Assembly (NCBI RefSeq): GCF_900101265.1
Contig: NZ_FMZS01000002.1
Coordinates: forward strand, 558,001 to 622,000
DNA: 64,000 nt
Source of the DNA: Massilia sp. PDC64
GTDB lineage: Bacteria; Pseudomonadota; Gammaproteobacteria; Burkholderiales; Burkholderiaceae_D
Direction: 5' to 3'
Made by a program: the position numbers and the translations under genes. The notes under the pieces were generated by a model. The model saw only the letters and a list, made by a program, of their open reading frames with translations. It did no database searches and was not told the origin of the DNA. This document shows, one piece after another, positions 1-7,764 of this stretch (positions are counted from its first letter, which is position 1; the number at the start of each line of letters is the position of its first letter).

Positions 1-403
1 GGCGCTGGCCCGTGATCCACGCCTTGTTGCCGGCGAGGGCGCGGCCCAGCGGCTCGACCTTGCGCACGTAGCAGCAGCCCTTGCGCAGCTCGACGCTGTC
101 GTAGAACGCGTTCAGGCCGTTCTTGGTCACGTACTCGTCGACCAGTTCCTGCTTCGGGCGCATCACGACGATGTCGTAGCCGTAATGGGCCTTGACCTTG
201 TCGATCATGGCCAGGGTTTCCTTGTGCAGGCGGCCGGTCTCCAGCGAGAAGATGGTGATCGGCAGGCCTGCCTTCAAGATCAGGTCGGTGAGGACCATGT
301 CCTCGGCCGCCAGGCTGGAAGCGAACACGGCAGGCGAAAAATCGCGCGCAATGCGCTCCAGGATGCCGCGGGTTTCATTCACCCGCGCGTTCAGGTCGCT
401 CAT
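1..403 (-). CDS. cysH: Adenylylsulfate (APS/PAPS) reductase CysH, 3' end cut by window
   Basis: CysH reduces activated sulfate to sulfite in the cytoplasm using thioredoxin or glutaredoxin. About 134 N-terminal residues are visible; the rest lies left of the window. The start SSLAAEDMVLTDLI and the later SLETGRL stretch are typical of the PAPS-reductase fold. The motif GCCYVRKVEPL carries the Cys pair that, with a later CxxC, binds the [4Fe-4S] cluster of APS-type reductases; the PAPS-type enzyme of enteric bacteria lacks this pair, so APS is the likely substrate. The start ATG at 403 follows a stop-to-start gap of about 30 bases after the DUF934 gene, so it is co-transcribed with the upstream sulfite reductase genes. 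The second half of the Fe-S motif is not visible. Confidence 0.93.
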   Translation of the reverse strand, partial: MSDLNARVNETRGILERIARDFSPAVFASSLAAEDMVLTDLILKAGLPITIFSLETGRLHKETLAMIDKVKAHYGYDIVVMRPKQELVDEYVTKNGLNAFYDSVELRKGCCYVRKVEPLGRALAGNKAWITGQR

Positions 404-432
404 GGGTTTCCTTGCTCAGTTACCTTGGTCGG

Positions 433-1011
433 TCAGATACCGGCGCCGATGTCGCTGTGCTCGGGCAGCGCGCCGCGCTGGTGGCGGCGGAACAGCGGCA
501 GCGGGTTGTCGACGGCCGCCTGGTAGGTTTCCGAGAACACCGTCAGGCCTTTCAGTGCGTCATGGATGTTGCGGTCCTGGCGCGTTGCATAGGCGTTGAA
601 GCCGCAGCGGTACATCTGGAACAGCTGGTCGCGCAGCACGTCGCCGATCGCGCGCAGCTCGCCCTGGTAACCGAGGCGCTTGCGCAGGTTGTAGGCGATC
701 GAATAACCGCGGCCATCGCTGAACTTCGGGAAGTCGACGGCGACGACGGCGAACTTGTCGAGGTCGTCCTTGACCGTGTGCGCCAGCTCGTCCGACGCGA
801 ACCAGATGCCCAGTTCTTTACGTTGCGCGCGGGCCAGCAGCTGTTCGCGCTGTGCCAGCCAGACCTTCAGCGGCACGATGATCTTGCCGGCCGGGACTTC
901 CACGGTTTCCGGCGTGCCGTCTTCGACGAGTTTCAGGACGCTCCAGTCGTCATCCACGACTTCGCGGTGCTTGATGATCTGCTTGTGCGAGTGCAATTCG
1001 AAATTAGGCAT
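433..1011 (-). CDS. DUF934 family protein (sulfite-reductase partner)
   Basis: This 192-residue soluble protein belongs to the DUF934 family, which in proteobacteria is almost always encoded between the nitrite/sulfite reductase-like cysI and cysH; its role is thought to be assisting sulfite reduction but is not biochemically fixed. Seen here: GRGYSIAYNLRKRLGY and the RQDRNIHDAL stretch near the C-terminus, both family hallmarks. I chose the ATG at 1011 (MPNFELHS) because the longer reading frame extends into the reductase gene and has no family-like residues. The start overlaps the cysI stop by 8 bases, which indicates translational coupling. Confidence 0.88.
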   Translation of the reverse strand: MPNFELHSHKQIIKHREVVDDDWSVLKLVEDGTPETVEVPAGKIIVPLKVWLAQREQLLARAQRKELGIWFASDELAHTVKDDLDKFAVVAVDFPKFSDGRGYSIAYNLRKRLGYQGELRAIGDVLRDQLFQMYRCGFNAYATRQDRNIHDALKGLTVFSETYQAAVDNPLPLFRRHQRGALPEHSDIGAGI

Positions 1012-2692
1012 ATTCGTCTTCCCCAACCTTGGTGCCGGCCGGGATCGGCGTGGCATACACATGTTCCTTGAACGGCGCGACACCGAGGCGCTGCGCCACG
1101 TCGACGAAGCGTTCGCCTTCGACGCGGTTCTTCACGTACACCTCGAGCAGGCGGCCGATGACTTCCGGCATCTGCGGTGCGGAGAACGACGGGCCGATGA
1201 TCTTGCCTATGGCCGATTCGTTGCCCTGGGCGCCGCCGATCGACACCTGGTACCACTCGGAACCGTCCTTGTCCACGCCCAGCACGCCGATGTGGCCCAC
1301 GTGGTGGTGGCCGCAGGCGTTGATGCAGCCCGAGATGTTCAGTTCGATGTCGCCGATGTCGTGCTGGAAGTCCAGGTTGTCGAAACGCTCGGCAATGGCG
1401 GCCGCGATCGGGATCGATTTCGCGTTCGCCAGCGAGCAGTAGTCGCCGCCCGGGCACGAGATCATGTCGGTCAGCAGGCCGATGTTCGGCGTCGCGAGGC
1501 CTTTCGATTTCGCCAGCTGCCATACTTCGAACAGTTTCGACTGCTCGACGTCGGCCAGCACGAGGTTCTGCTCGTGCGTCACGCGCAGTTCGCCGAAGCT
1601 GTACTTGTCGGCCAGGTCGGCCACGAAATCCATCTGCTCGGCCGTCGCGTCGCCCGGCGGCACGCCGGTCTTCTTGAGCGACAGCACGACGGACGCATAG
1701 CCCGGCACCTTGTGCGGCTTGACGTTGCGCTGCAGCCAGTTGGCGAACGCTTTATTGTCGGCATGTTCCGCGCGCGGATCGATGCTCGGCAGGGTCAGGT
1801 AGGGCTTCGGATTGAACCATTGCGCCACGCGTTCGACTTCCTCGCGGGTCAGCGTTTCCGGACCGTCCTTCAGGTCGGCGAATTCCGCCTCGACCATGCG
1901 CGCGAATTCTTCGGCGCCCACGGCTTTCACGAGGATCTTGATGCGGGCCTTGTACTTGTTGTCGCGGCGGCCGAACTGGTTGTACACGCGCATGATCGCT
2001 TCCGTGTACGTCAGCAGGTGCTGCCAGGGCACGAATTCGTTGATCACGCTGCCGATGATCGGGGTACGGCCCAGGCCGCCACCAACCATGAACTTGAAGC
2101 CGACTTCACCGGCCTCGTTGCGCACGGCCGTCAGGCCGATGTCGTGGACGGCGATCGCGGCGCGGTCTTCCACGGCGCCATTGATCGCGATCTTGAACTT
2201 GCGGGGCAGGGCGATGAATTCCGGGTGGAACGTGCTCCACTGGCGGATGAGCTCGGCATACGGGCGCGGATCGACGATCTCGTCGGCCGCGACGCCGGCG
2301 AATTCGTCCGTCGTCGTGTTACGAATGCAATTGCCCGACGTCTGGATCGCGTGCATTTCGACCGAAGCCAGGTCGGTCAGGATGTCCGGGGTCTGTTCCA
2401 GTTCGATCCAGTTGAACTGGATGTTCTGGCGCGTCGTGAAGTGGCCGTAACCGCGGTCGTACTTGCGGGCGATGTGGGCGAACATGCGCATCTGCGCCGT
2501 CGACAGCAGGCCGTACGGCACGGCGATACGCAGCATGTAGGCATGACGCTGCATGTACAGGCCGTTCTGCAAGCGCAGCGGCAGGAATTCTTCTTCGGTC
2601 AGCTCGTCGGCGAGACGGCGCCGTACCTGGTCGCGGTACTGGGCGATGCGTTCACGTACGATGAGATGGTCGTATTGGTCGTAACGGTACAT
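1004..2692 (-). CDS. cysI: Assimilatory nitrite/sulfite reductase, siroheme type (CysI-like)
   Basis: This 562-residue enzyme has the ferredoxin-like and Fe4S4/siroheme domains of the nitrite/sulfite reductase family and should make the six-electron reduction of sulfite to sulfide in the cytoplasm. The cluster-binding cysteines are present as CPGGDYC (Cys413, Cys419) and CINAC (Cys456, Cys460), i.e. Cx5C then Cx3C. FTTRQNIQFNW near residue 90 is the usual half-domain motif. The ATG at 2692 is preferred over the in-frame TTG at 2698 because an AAGGAA ribosome site sits 8 bases before it. It is the first gene of cysI-DUF934-cysH and is divergent from the CysB-like regulator. No cysJ flavoprotein is adjacent, so the electron donor is probably ferredoxin or another reductase encoded elsewhere. 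Confidence 0.92.
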   Translation of the reverse strand: MYRYDQYDHLIVRERIAQYRDQVRRRLADELTEEEFLPLRLQNGLYMQRHAYMLRIAVPYGLLSTAQMRMFAHIARKYDRGYGHFTTRQNIQFNWIELEQTPDILTDLASVEMHAIQTSGNCIRNTTTDEFAGVAADEIVDPRPYAELIRQWSTFHPEFIALPRKFKIAINGAVEDRAAIAVHDIGLTAVRNEAGEVGFKFMVGGGLGRTPIIGSVINEFVPWQHLLTYTEAIMRVYNQFGRRDNKYKARIKILVKAVGAEEFARMVEAEFADLKDGPETLTREEVERVAQWFNPKPYLTLPSIDPRAEHADNKAFANWLQRNVKPHKVPGYASVVLSLKKTGVPPGDATAEQMDFVADLADKYSFGELRVTHEQNLVLADVEQSKLFEVWQLAKSKGLATPNIGLLTDMISCPGGDYCSLANAKSIPIAAAIAERFDNLDFQHDIGDIELNISGCINACGHHHVGHIGVLGVDKDGSEWYQVSIGGAQGNESAIGKIIGPSFSAPQMPEVIGRLLEVYVKNRVEGERFVDVAQRLGVAPFKEHVYATPIPAGTKVGEDEYA

Positions 2693-2852
2693 GGGCAAGA
2701 TTCCTTAGGGGCGGGCCAATCCTGACCCAAACTATCCCGAATATTAATAAAATCCAGCTATATTCCAAACGACGGAGAATTTATTTGCTTATATGAGCCT
2801 GCGGTATAAGCATCCTTGTAAAATGCGGCATCAGATTGACAAGATAAGGGCA
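2693..2852. promoter_or_regulatory. Divergent cysI / cysB control region
   Basis: This AT-rich 160-base gap separates the sulfate-reduction operon from its likely regulator and must hold both promoters. Visible elements are an AT-rich block with TATTCC at 2761-2766, the kind of sequence CysB-type regulators favour, and an inverted repeat GCTTAT/ATAAGC at 2787-2811. Exact -35 and -10 boxes could not be assigned with confidence. That CysB binds here is inference from the gene arrangement. Confidence 0.4.
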
Positions 2853-3794
2853 ATGAACCTACACCAACTACGTTTCGTGCGCGAAGCGGTCCGCCAGAAC
2901 TACAACCTGACCGACGCTGCCAAGGCGTTGTTCACGTCGCAACCCGGGGTGTCGAAAGCCATCATCGAACTCGAGGAAGAGCTCGGGGTCGACATCTTCA
3001 CCCGCCACGGCAAGCGCATCCGCGGCCTGACGGAGCCGGGCCGGCTCGTCCTGCACTCGGTCGAGCTGATCATGCAGGAGATCGACAGCCTCAAGCGCAT
3101 CGGCAAGGAATATGCCGCCCAGGACAGCGGCAGCTTCACCATCGCCACCACGCACACGCAGGCGCGCTACATGCTGCCCAAGGTCGTGCAGGCGTTCATG
3201 CAGCGCTTCCCGAAAGTCAGGTTGTCTTTGTTGCAAGGTAATCCGCGCCAGATCGCCGACATGGTCAAGAACGACCAGGCCGACCTCGCCATCGCGACGG
3301 AATCGATCGCCGCCGTCGACGGCCTGATCACCTTGCCGTGTTATCAATGGGAACACGTCCTCGTCGTGCCGCACGAGCACGCGCTGACGAAGTCGAAGGC
3401 GATCTCGCTGGAAGAGATCGCGGGCTATCCCTTGATCACGTACGACGCCGCGTTCGCGGGCCGCAGCAAGATCGACCATGCGTTCGAACTGCGCAACCTC
3501 AAGCCGGACGTCCTGCTGGAAGCGATCGACGCCGACGTCATCAAGACGTACGTGGAACTGGGCATGGGCATCGGCATCATCGCCGGCATGGCCTTCGACC
3601 CGGAACGCGACCGCAACCTGCGCGCGATTCCCGTCGGTCACCTGTTCGGCATGAACGTGTCGCGCGTGGCCGTGAAGCAGGGCGCCTACCTGCGCAGTTA
3701 TATTTATACGTTCATCGAGCTGCTGGCGCCCACGCTCAACCGCAAGATGGTCGAGTCGGCGATGCGCGGCACCAGTGAAAATTACGAGCTTTAA
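2853..3794 (+). CDS. cysB: LysR-family regulator CysB
   Basis: This 313-residue LysR-type regulator has a winged helix-turn-helix at residues 1-62 (MNLHQLRFVREAV, TSQPGVSKAI) and an effector-binding domain from about 90. The N-terminus and the effector-domain stretch ATTHTQARYMLP are characteristic of the CysB/Cbl branch, which senses N-acetylserine and sulfate status and activates sulfate assimilation. Its divergent position next to cysI supports that job. ATG 2853 starts the conserved MNLHQLRF; an in-frame ATG at 2793 would add 20 atypical residues. It is followed after only 4 bases by a methyltransferase gene. Confidence 0.92.
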   Translation: MNLHQLRFVREAVRQNYNLTDAAKALFTSQPGVSKAIIELEEELGVDIFTRHGKRIRGLTEPGRLVLHSVELIMQEIDSLKRIGKEYAAQDSGSFTIATTHTQARYMLPKVVQAFMQRFPKVRLSLLQGNPRQIADMVKNDQADLAIATESIAAVDGLITLPCYQWEHVLVVPHEHALTKSKAISLEEIAGYPLITYDAAFAGRSKIDHAFELRNLKPDVLLEAIDADVIKTYVELGMGIGIIAGMAFDPERDRNLRAIPVGHLFGMNVSRVAVKQGAYLRSYIYTFIELLAPTLNRKMVESAMRGTSENYEL

Positions 3795-3798
3795 AACC

Positions 3799-4455
3799 AT
3801 GAATCGACAGAATGACCCCGTCGCGCGTTACTACGCGAGCAGCACGCAGGCCGCGGACGCCGCGCTGTCCCGGGCGGAACGCGCCAACGACTTGTCGAAG
3901 GTGCGCGAACGCATCGCGCAACTGGTGCGCGGACAGACCGTGCTGGAACTGGCCTGCGGCACCGGCTACTGGACGGAAGTGATCGCCGCGACGGCCGACA
4001 AGGTGCTGGCCACCGACATCCTCGACGAGATGATTGCCCGCGCCAGGACCCGCCGTTTCCCGGAGGGCAAGGTCGCGTTCCGCACCGTGGACGGCCTCGA
4101 CCTCCCGGAGGACCTGGGCACGTTTTCCTGCGTGTTCATCGGCTTCTGGTGGTCGCACCTGAAACGCGACGAGCAGGATGCGCTGCTGACCCAGCTGCGC
4201 GCGCGGCTCGGCCACGACGTCACCCTGATCCTGCTGGACGACGCATACGTCGAGGGCAGCAGCACGACGATCGCACGCACGGACGCACAGGGCAATACGT
4301 ATGAAATCGTCGCGGCGCCGGATGGCGAGCGGTTCGAGTTGCCGAAGAATTATCCGGCCGACAGCGCGCTGCGCAAGCGGCTCGGCGGCGAGGTGAGGGA
4401 GATCCGGATCGAGCGGTTGACCTATTACTGGATGCTGACCTGCCGGCTCAAGTAA
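3799..4455 (+). CDS. Class I SAM-dependent methyltransferase
   Basis: This 218-residue cytoplasmic protein has the Rossmann-type SAM-binding motif I at residues 48-56 (VLELACGTG), a DILDEM acidic motif II and the post-motif FIGFWWSH. The substrate cannot be told from sequence. The start at 3799 is 4 bases after the cysB stop, so the two are very likely one transcript, though methyltransferases are not a known part of cysteine regulation. An ATG at 3775 inside cysB is also in frame but would add unneeded residues. Confidence 0.85.
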   Translation: MNRQNDPVARYYASSTQAADAALSRAERANDLSKVRERIAQLVRGQTVLELACGTGYWTEVIAATADKVLATDILDEMIARARTRRFPEGKVAFRTVDGLDLPEDLGTFSCVFIGFWWSHLKRDEQDALLTQLRARLGHDVTLILLDDAYVEGSSTTIARTDAQGNTYEIVAAPDGERFELPKNYPADSALRKRLGGEVREIRIERLTYYWMLTCRLK

Positions 4456-4487
4456 AAAACGGGCGAACGGCAACGCCGTCCGCCCGT
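4454..4487 (-). terminator. Rho-independent terminator of the porin gene (may act on both strands)
   Basis: A near-perfect hairpin with arms ACGGGCG/CGCCCGT plus ACGGC/GCCGT (4459-4487) is followed on the minus strand by a run of six T (complement of 4454-4459). It lies 15 bases after the porin stop and also overlaps the methyltransferase stop codon on the other strand, so it separates two convergent genes. Confidence 0.85.
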
Positions 4488-4502
4488 CGTTGACGGTGCC
4501 GA

Positions 4503-5525
4503 TTAGAACGTGTGACGCATGCCGAGGGTGAAGACCGACGGATCGCCACCCAGCGACGTCGCGGCCGGAGCCAGGGTGTTCGAACCCGAGTTCAGGCCGA
4601 AGGTGGCCAGGCCGTTGTTGTTCAGGTTGGCGTACGACGCGTACAGGTTCGTGCGCTTCGACAGCGAGTAGCTGTAGGCCAGTGCCCAGGCATTGCCCTT
4701 GGCGCCGTTTTCCAGCTTGTTCTGCTGCAGGTTGACGTAGATCTTGTTCGGGCCGAACGGGTAGCCGGCGCCCAGGTTGTACTGCTTGAACTTGTTGTTC
4801 GCGCCGTCCGGATCGGCCGACAGGTAGTTGGCCTTGATCTCGAAGCCGCCGAAGTCGGCGAACGTGTAGGCGGCACCCGCGCCGTATTCCTTGTCGTTGC
4901 CCGTCGAGACGCGCTTCAGCGTGTGGTAGGCGGCGCCCAGGTACAGGCCGCCCAGCTTGTATTCGGCGCCGATGCCCTTCAGGTCGCCCGACGGACCGGT
5001 CGTCTTTTCGCCGGCCGAGTAGGTGGCCAGCAGGTCGAAGCCGTTGAACGATGCGCTCTTGTAGTTGACCGAGTTCGCCAGGCGGCGGGTCACCTTGCCC
5101 GAACCGAAGGCCGACAGGTTGCTGCCGTAGAAGCCTTGGCCGAATTCGTCGGTGGCGGCGGCGACGGTGGCGATCGGCGAGTATTCGCGGCCCAGGGTCA
5201 GGGTACCGAATGCGCCTTCCAGGCCGACGACGGCGCGGCGCTGGAACAGACCGGCGGAATCCTGCGCGCCGGTGTCGACGGCCACGCCCGCTTCCAGGTT
5301 GAAGATGGCTTTCAGGCCATTGCCCAGGTCTTCCGAACCGCGGAAGCCGAAGCGGCTGCCCGACTGGTTGCCCGACTGGACGTTGGTGTGGCGGCCATCC
5401 GGATTGCCGGCGTCGGCGGACTCGATGGCGGCGTCGACGACACCGTACAGGGTCACGTTGGTCTGGGCGGCGGCGAACAGGGGGGCGAGGGCGACCACGG
5501 CTGCGGCCAGGCGTTTGACTTGCAT
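4503..5525 (-). CDS. Gram-negative general porin (Bordetella/Neisseria type)
   Basis: This 340-residue protein is a trimeric outer-membrane beta-barrel porin for small hydrophilic solutes. It has a Sec signal peptide (MQVKRLAAAVVALAPLFAAA, cleavage after Ala20), a first strand NVTLYGVVDAAIES typical of betaproteobacterial porins, loop-3 region residues and the C-terminal Phe (LGMRHTF) that the BAM machinery recognises. A GGAG ribosome site precedes the ATG. It stands alone with its own terminator; regulation is not visible. Confidence 0.93.
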   Translation of the reverse strand: MQVKRLAAAVVALAPLFAAAQTNVTLYGVVDAAIESADAGNPDGRHTNVQSGNQSGSRFGFRGSEDLGNGLKAIFNLEAGVAVDTGAQDSAGLFQRRAVVGLEGAFGTLTLGREYSPIATVAAATDEFGQGFYGSNLSAFGSGKVTRRLANSVNYKSASFNGFDLLATYSAGEKTTGPSGDLKGIGAEYKLGGLYLGAAYHTLKRVSTGNDKEYGAGAAYTFADFGGFEIKANYLSADPDGANNKFKQYNLGAGYPFGPNKIYVNLQQNKLENGAKGNAWALAYSYSLSKRTNLYASYANLNNNGLATFGLNSGSNTLAPAATSLGGDPSVFTLGMRHTF

Positions 5526-5684
5526 TCAGGATTCTCCAATAAGATGTCGGACGACTCAAACAATGTCATTTGGTCTATTGCTTGATTGGCAGGCATCTTA
5601 TCGAAGCGATATGTCGATTTGATGACACAGCGAAATGTTGCGCAATTACTACATTTGCGTTGTCATCAATCTGTGACGGCAGGA

Positions 5685-6836
5685 TTACACGAGGTGGTCG
5701 TGCAGCGGCAGCACGATGTCGATGCGGGTGCCTTGCGGTTCGTCGGCACCGATCGTGATCTCGCCCTTCATGGCCCAGACCCGCTCGCGCATGCCGATCA
5801 GGCCCAGGGACTCCGCCTTTTCCATGTCTTCCGGACGGATCCCGCGGCCATCGTCGCGGATCGTGATGAGCAGGTCGCTGTTCAGCCGGAACAGGTTCAT
5901 CATGACGCGCGTGGCCTGCGCATGGCGGGCGATATTCGTCAGGGCTTCTTGCACGATGCGGAAGATGGCCGTGCTGGCCGTGTCGTCCAGTCGCAGCTCG
6001 GCCTCGTCGGCCAGCAGCGTGGTGGGGATGGCGTAGCGTTCGATGAAATCGTCGCGCAGGCCCTGCAGCGCGAAATACAGGCCGCCTTCGTCGAGCGCGC
6101 GCGGCCGCAGGTTGGTGGCGATGCGGCGTAGCGACGTGATGGCCGTGAGCAGGTTGTCTTCCATGCCGCGCATCAGGCGCAGGCTTTCGCTGGGCGTGCC
6201 GTCGGCCTGCTGCAGCAGGGTGAGGTCCATGCGCAGCGACGCAAGCAGCTGGCCGAGGTCGTCGTGGAGTTCGCGCGCGATGTGGGTGCGCTCTTCCTCG
6301 CGGATCGTCTGCAGGGCGGCGGACAGCTGGCGCAACTGGTCGTTCGAGCGGCTCAGCTTTTCCTGCACGCGGCGGCGTTCGCTGACGTCGCGCATGACGA
6401 CCGTGTAGAAGGGCGTACCGCCGTCCGAGCGCGAGATGGAACCCTCGATGGGGAAGCGTTCGCCGTCGCCGCGCAGGCCCATGACCGTGTAGTCGGTGGC
6501 GCGGCGGCCCGCGCGGCCGCTGCCGGGGCGGAAGTAATCCACGGGTTCGTCCGTGTCGCCGTCCGGTGACACGATATAGCGTCCCAGCGGACTGCCCACC
6601 ATCTGCTCGACGCTCGTGCCGAACAGGGCGGCCGCGGCCGGATTGGCCATGACGATGGTGTTCGACTGGTCGGCGGAGATGATGGCTTCGCTGACGTGGT
6701 TGACGATCTGGCGGTTGGCCTGCACGGTGTCGAGCTCCTCTCGGAAGCGCCGGCCCAGCCAGAAGCCGGCCGCGAACCCGGCCAGAAGCCAGGCGGCGGA
6801 CCTGCCGGAAGCGCGGAGGCGGCGCGGGCGTTTCAT
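5685..6836 (-). CDS. PAS-containing sensor histidine kinase, NarL/UhpB type
   Basis: This 383-residue kinase has one predicted N-terminal membrane helix (about 12-28), a PAS domain (about 44-155) and a HisKA_3 dimerisation domain with the phospho-acceptor His191 in ELHDDLGQ. A HATPase_c domain follows, with NIARHAQA, DDGRGI and LGLIGMRERV. Such kinases normally pair with a NarL/FixJ response regulator, but none is adjacent; the next gene (6915-7694) encodes a LytTR regulator that belongs to another kinase family. It is therefore an orphan kinase or it cross-talks. The signal is unknown; with only one membrane helix and a PAS domain, a cytoplasmic signal is plausible. Confidence 0.88.
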   Translation of the reverse strand: MKRPRRLRASGRSAAWLLAGFAAGFWLGRRFREELDTVQANRQIVNHVSEAIISADQSNTIVMANPAAAALFGTSVEQMVGSPLGRYIVSPDGDTDEPVDYFRPGSGRAGRRATDYTVMGLRGDGERFPIEGSISRSDGGTPFYTVVMRDVSERRRVQEKLSRSNDQLRQLSAALQTIREEERTHIARELHDDLGQLLASLRMDLTLLQQADGTPSESLRLMRGMEDNLLTAITSLRRIATNLRPRALDEGGLYFALQGLRDDFIERYAIPTTLLADEAELRLDDTASTAIFRIVQEALTNIARHAQATRVMMNLFRLNSDLLITIRDDGRGIRPEDMEKAESLGLIGMRERVWAMKGEITIGADEPQGTRIDIVLPLHDHLV

Positions 6837-6914
6837 CGAACTTTCTTGATGGAAAACAACCCGCTTTGCGGGTCCGGCATCTACCTTACCCGCCGTGCAA
6901 ACTGCTGGCTTGAC

Positions 6915-7694
6915 TTACATCTGCTTGAAGAGGTGGAGGAAGCTGCGGCTGACTTCGAGTTTTTCCGGACGGCCCTTGATCAGCACCAAGTGGCGGCCAC
7001 GGATGTCGCGCGTCACGCCTTCGATGGCGTTGACGTTCACGAGCGTGGCGCGGTGGATCTGCCAGAACAGCGACGGATCGAGTTCTTCGGCCAGGTCGCG
7101 CACGGGCTTGCGGATCAGCGCCTCGAATTTCTCGGTCTGAACGCAGGTATATTTTTCGTCGGAACGGAAGAACAGGATTTCCTCGACCGGGATCATGCGC
7201 AGGTCCTGGCCGATGCTGGCCTGGATCCATTGCAGGTATTTCGGCTTCGGCGCGGCGATCTTTTCGGCCAGCTGGGACAGCATTGCCGTCACCGTGTCGT
7301 TGACGTTCACGGACGCGCTGGCGGCCTGCGCCGGCGTGGCGAGGCGCTCCTTCAGGCGCTCGACGGTGATTTTCAGGCGCTCGGGCTCGGGCGGTTTCAG
7401 CACGTAGTCGATGGCGCCCCGCTCGAACGCTTCCACGGCGTACTGGTCGTAGGCGGTGACGAACACGACCTGGCTCGCGTCGCCGATGTCGCGCGCCGCT
7501 TCCATGCCCGTCTTGCCCGGCATGCGGATGTCGAGGAAGGTCAGGTCGGGCTTCAGCTCGCCGACGAGCTGCACGGCCTCGTCGCCATTCTTCGCCTCGC
7601 CCACGATCTCGAGGTCCGGCCACACCTGGGACAATCGGGTGCGCAGCAGGTCGCGCATCAGTCTTTCGTCGTCGGCAATGATAGCGGTAGGCAT
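6915..7694 (-). CDS. LytTR-family response regulator (AlgR/LytR-like)
   Basis: This 259-residue protein has an N-terminal receiver domain (acidic pocket Asp8/Asp9, phospho-acceptor Asp55 in FLDIRMPG, Lys in DYVLKPP) and a C-terminal LytTR DNA-binding domain from about 155, with KYTCVQT and FWQIHRATLVN. LytTR regulators bind direct repeats upstream of target genes. The gene lies 70 bases downstream of the LytS-like kinase gene on the same strand, so the two form a pair. Confidence 0.92.
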   Translation of the reverse strand: MPTAIIADDERLMRDLLRTRLSQVWPDLEIVGEAKNGDEAVQLVGELKPDLTFLDIRMPGKTGMEAARDIGDASQVVFVTAYDQYAVEAFERGAIDYVLKPPEPERLKITVERLKERLATPAQAASASVNVNDTVTAMLSQLAEKIAAPKPKYLQWIQASIGQDLRMIPVEEILFFRSDEKYTCVQTEKFEALIRKPVRDLAEELDPSLFWQIHRATLVNVNAIEGVTRDIRGRHLVLIKGRPEKLEVSRSFLHLFKQM

Positions 7695-7764
7695 GGTCGG
7701 GGACAGGCAGTGAAGGAGTGTCGATTATTCAACGAATTGTCGGTACAAGCAATACCCGGAATGC

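Noticed and set aside
755..2725. A 656-codon plus-strand frame across the sulfite reductase gene
   Set aside because: No protein-like features, and it overlaps two well-supported genes.
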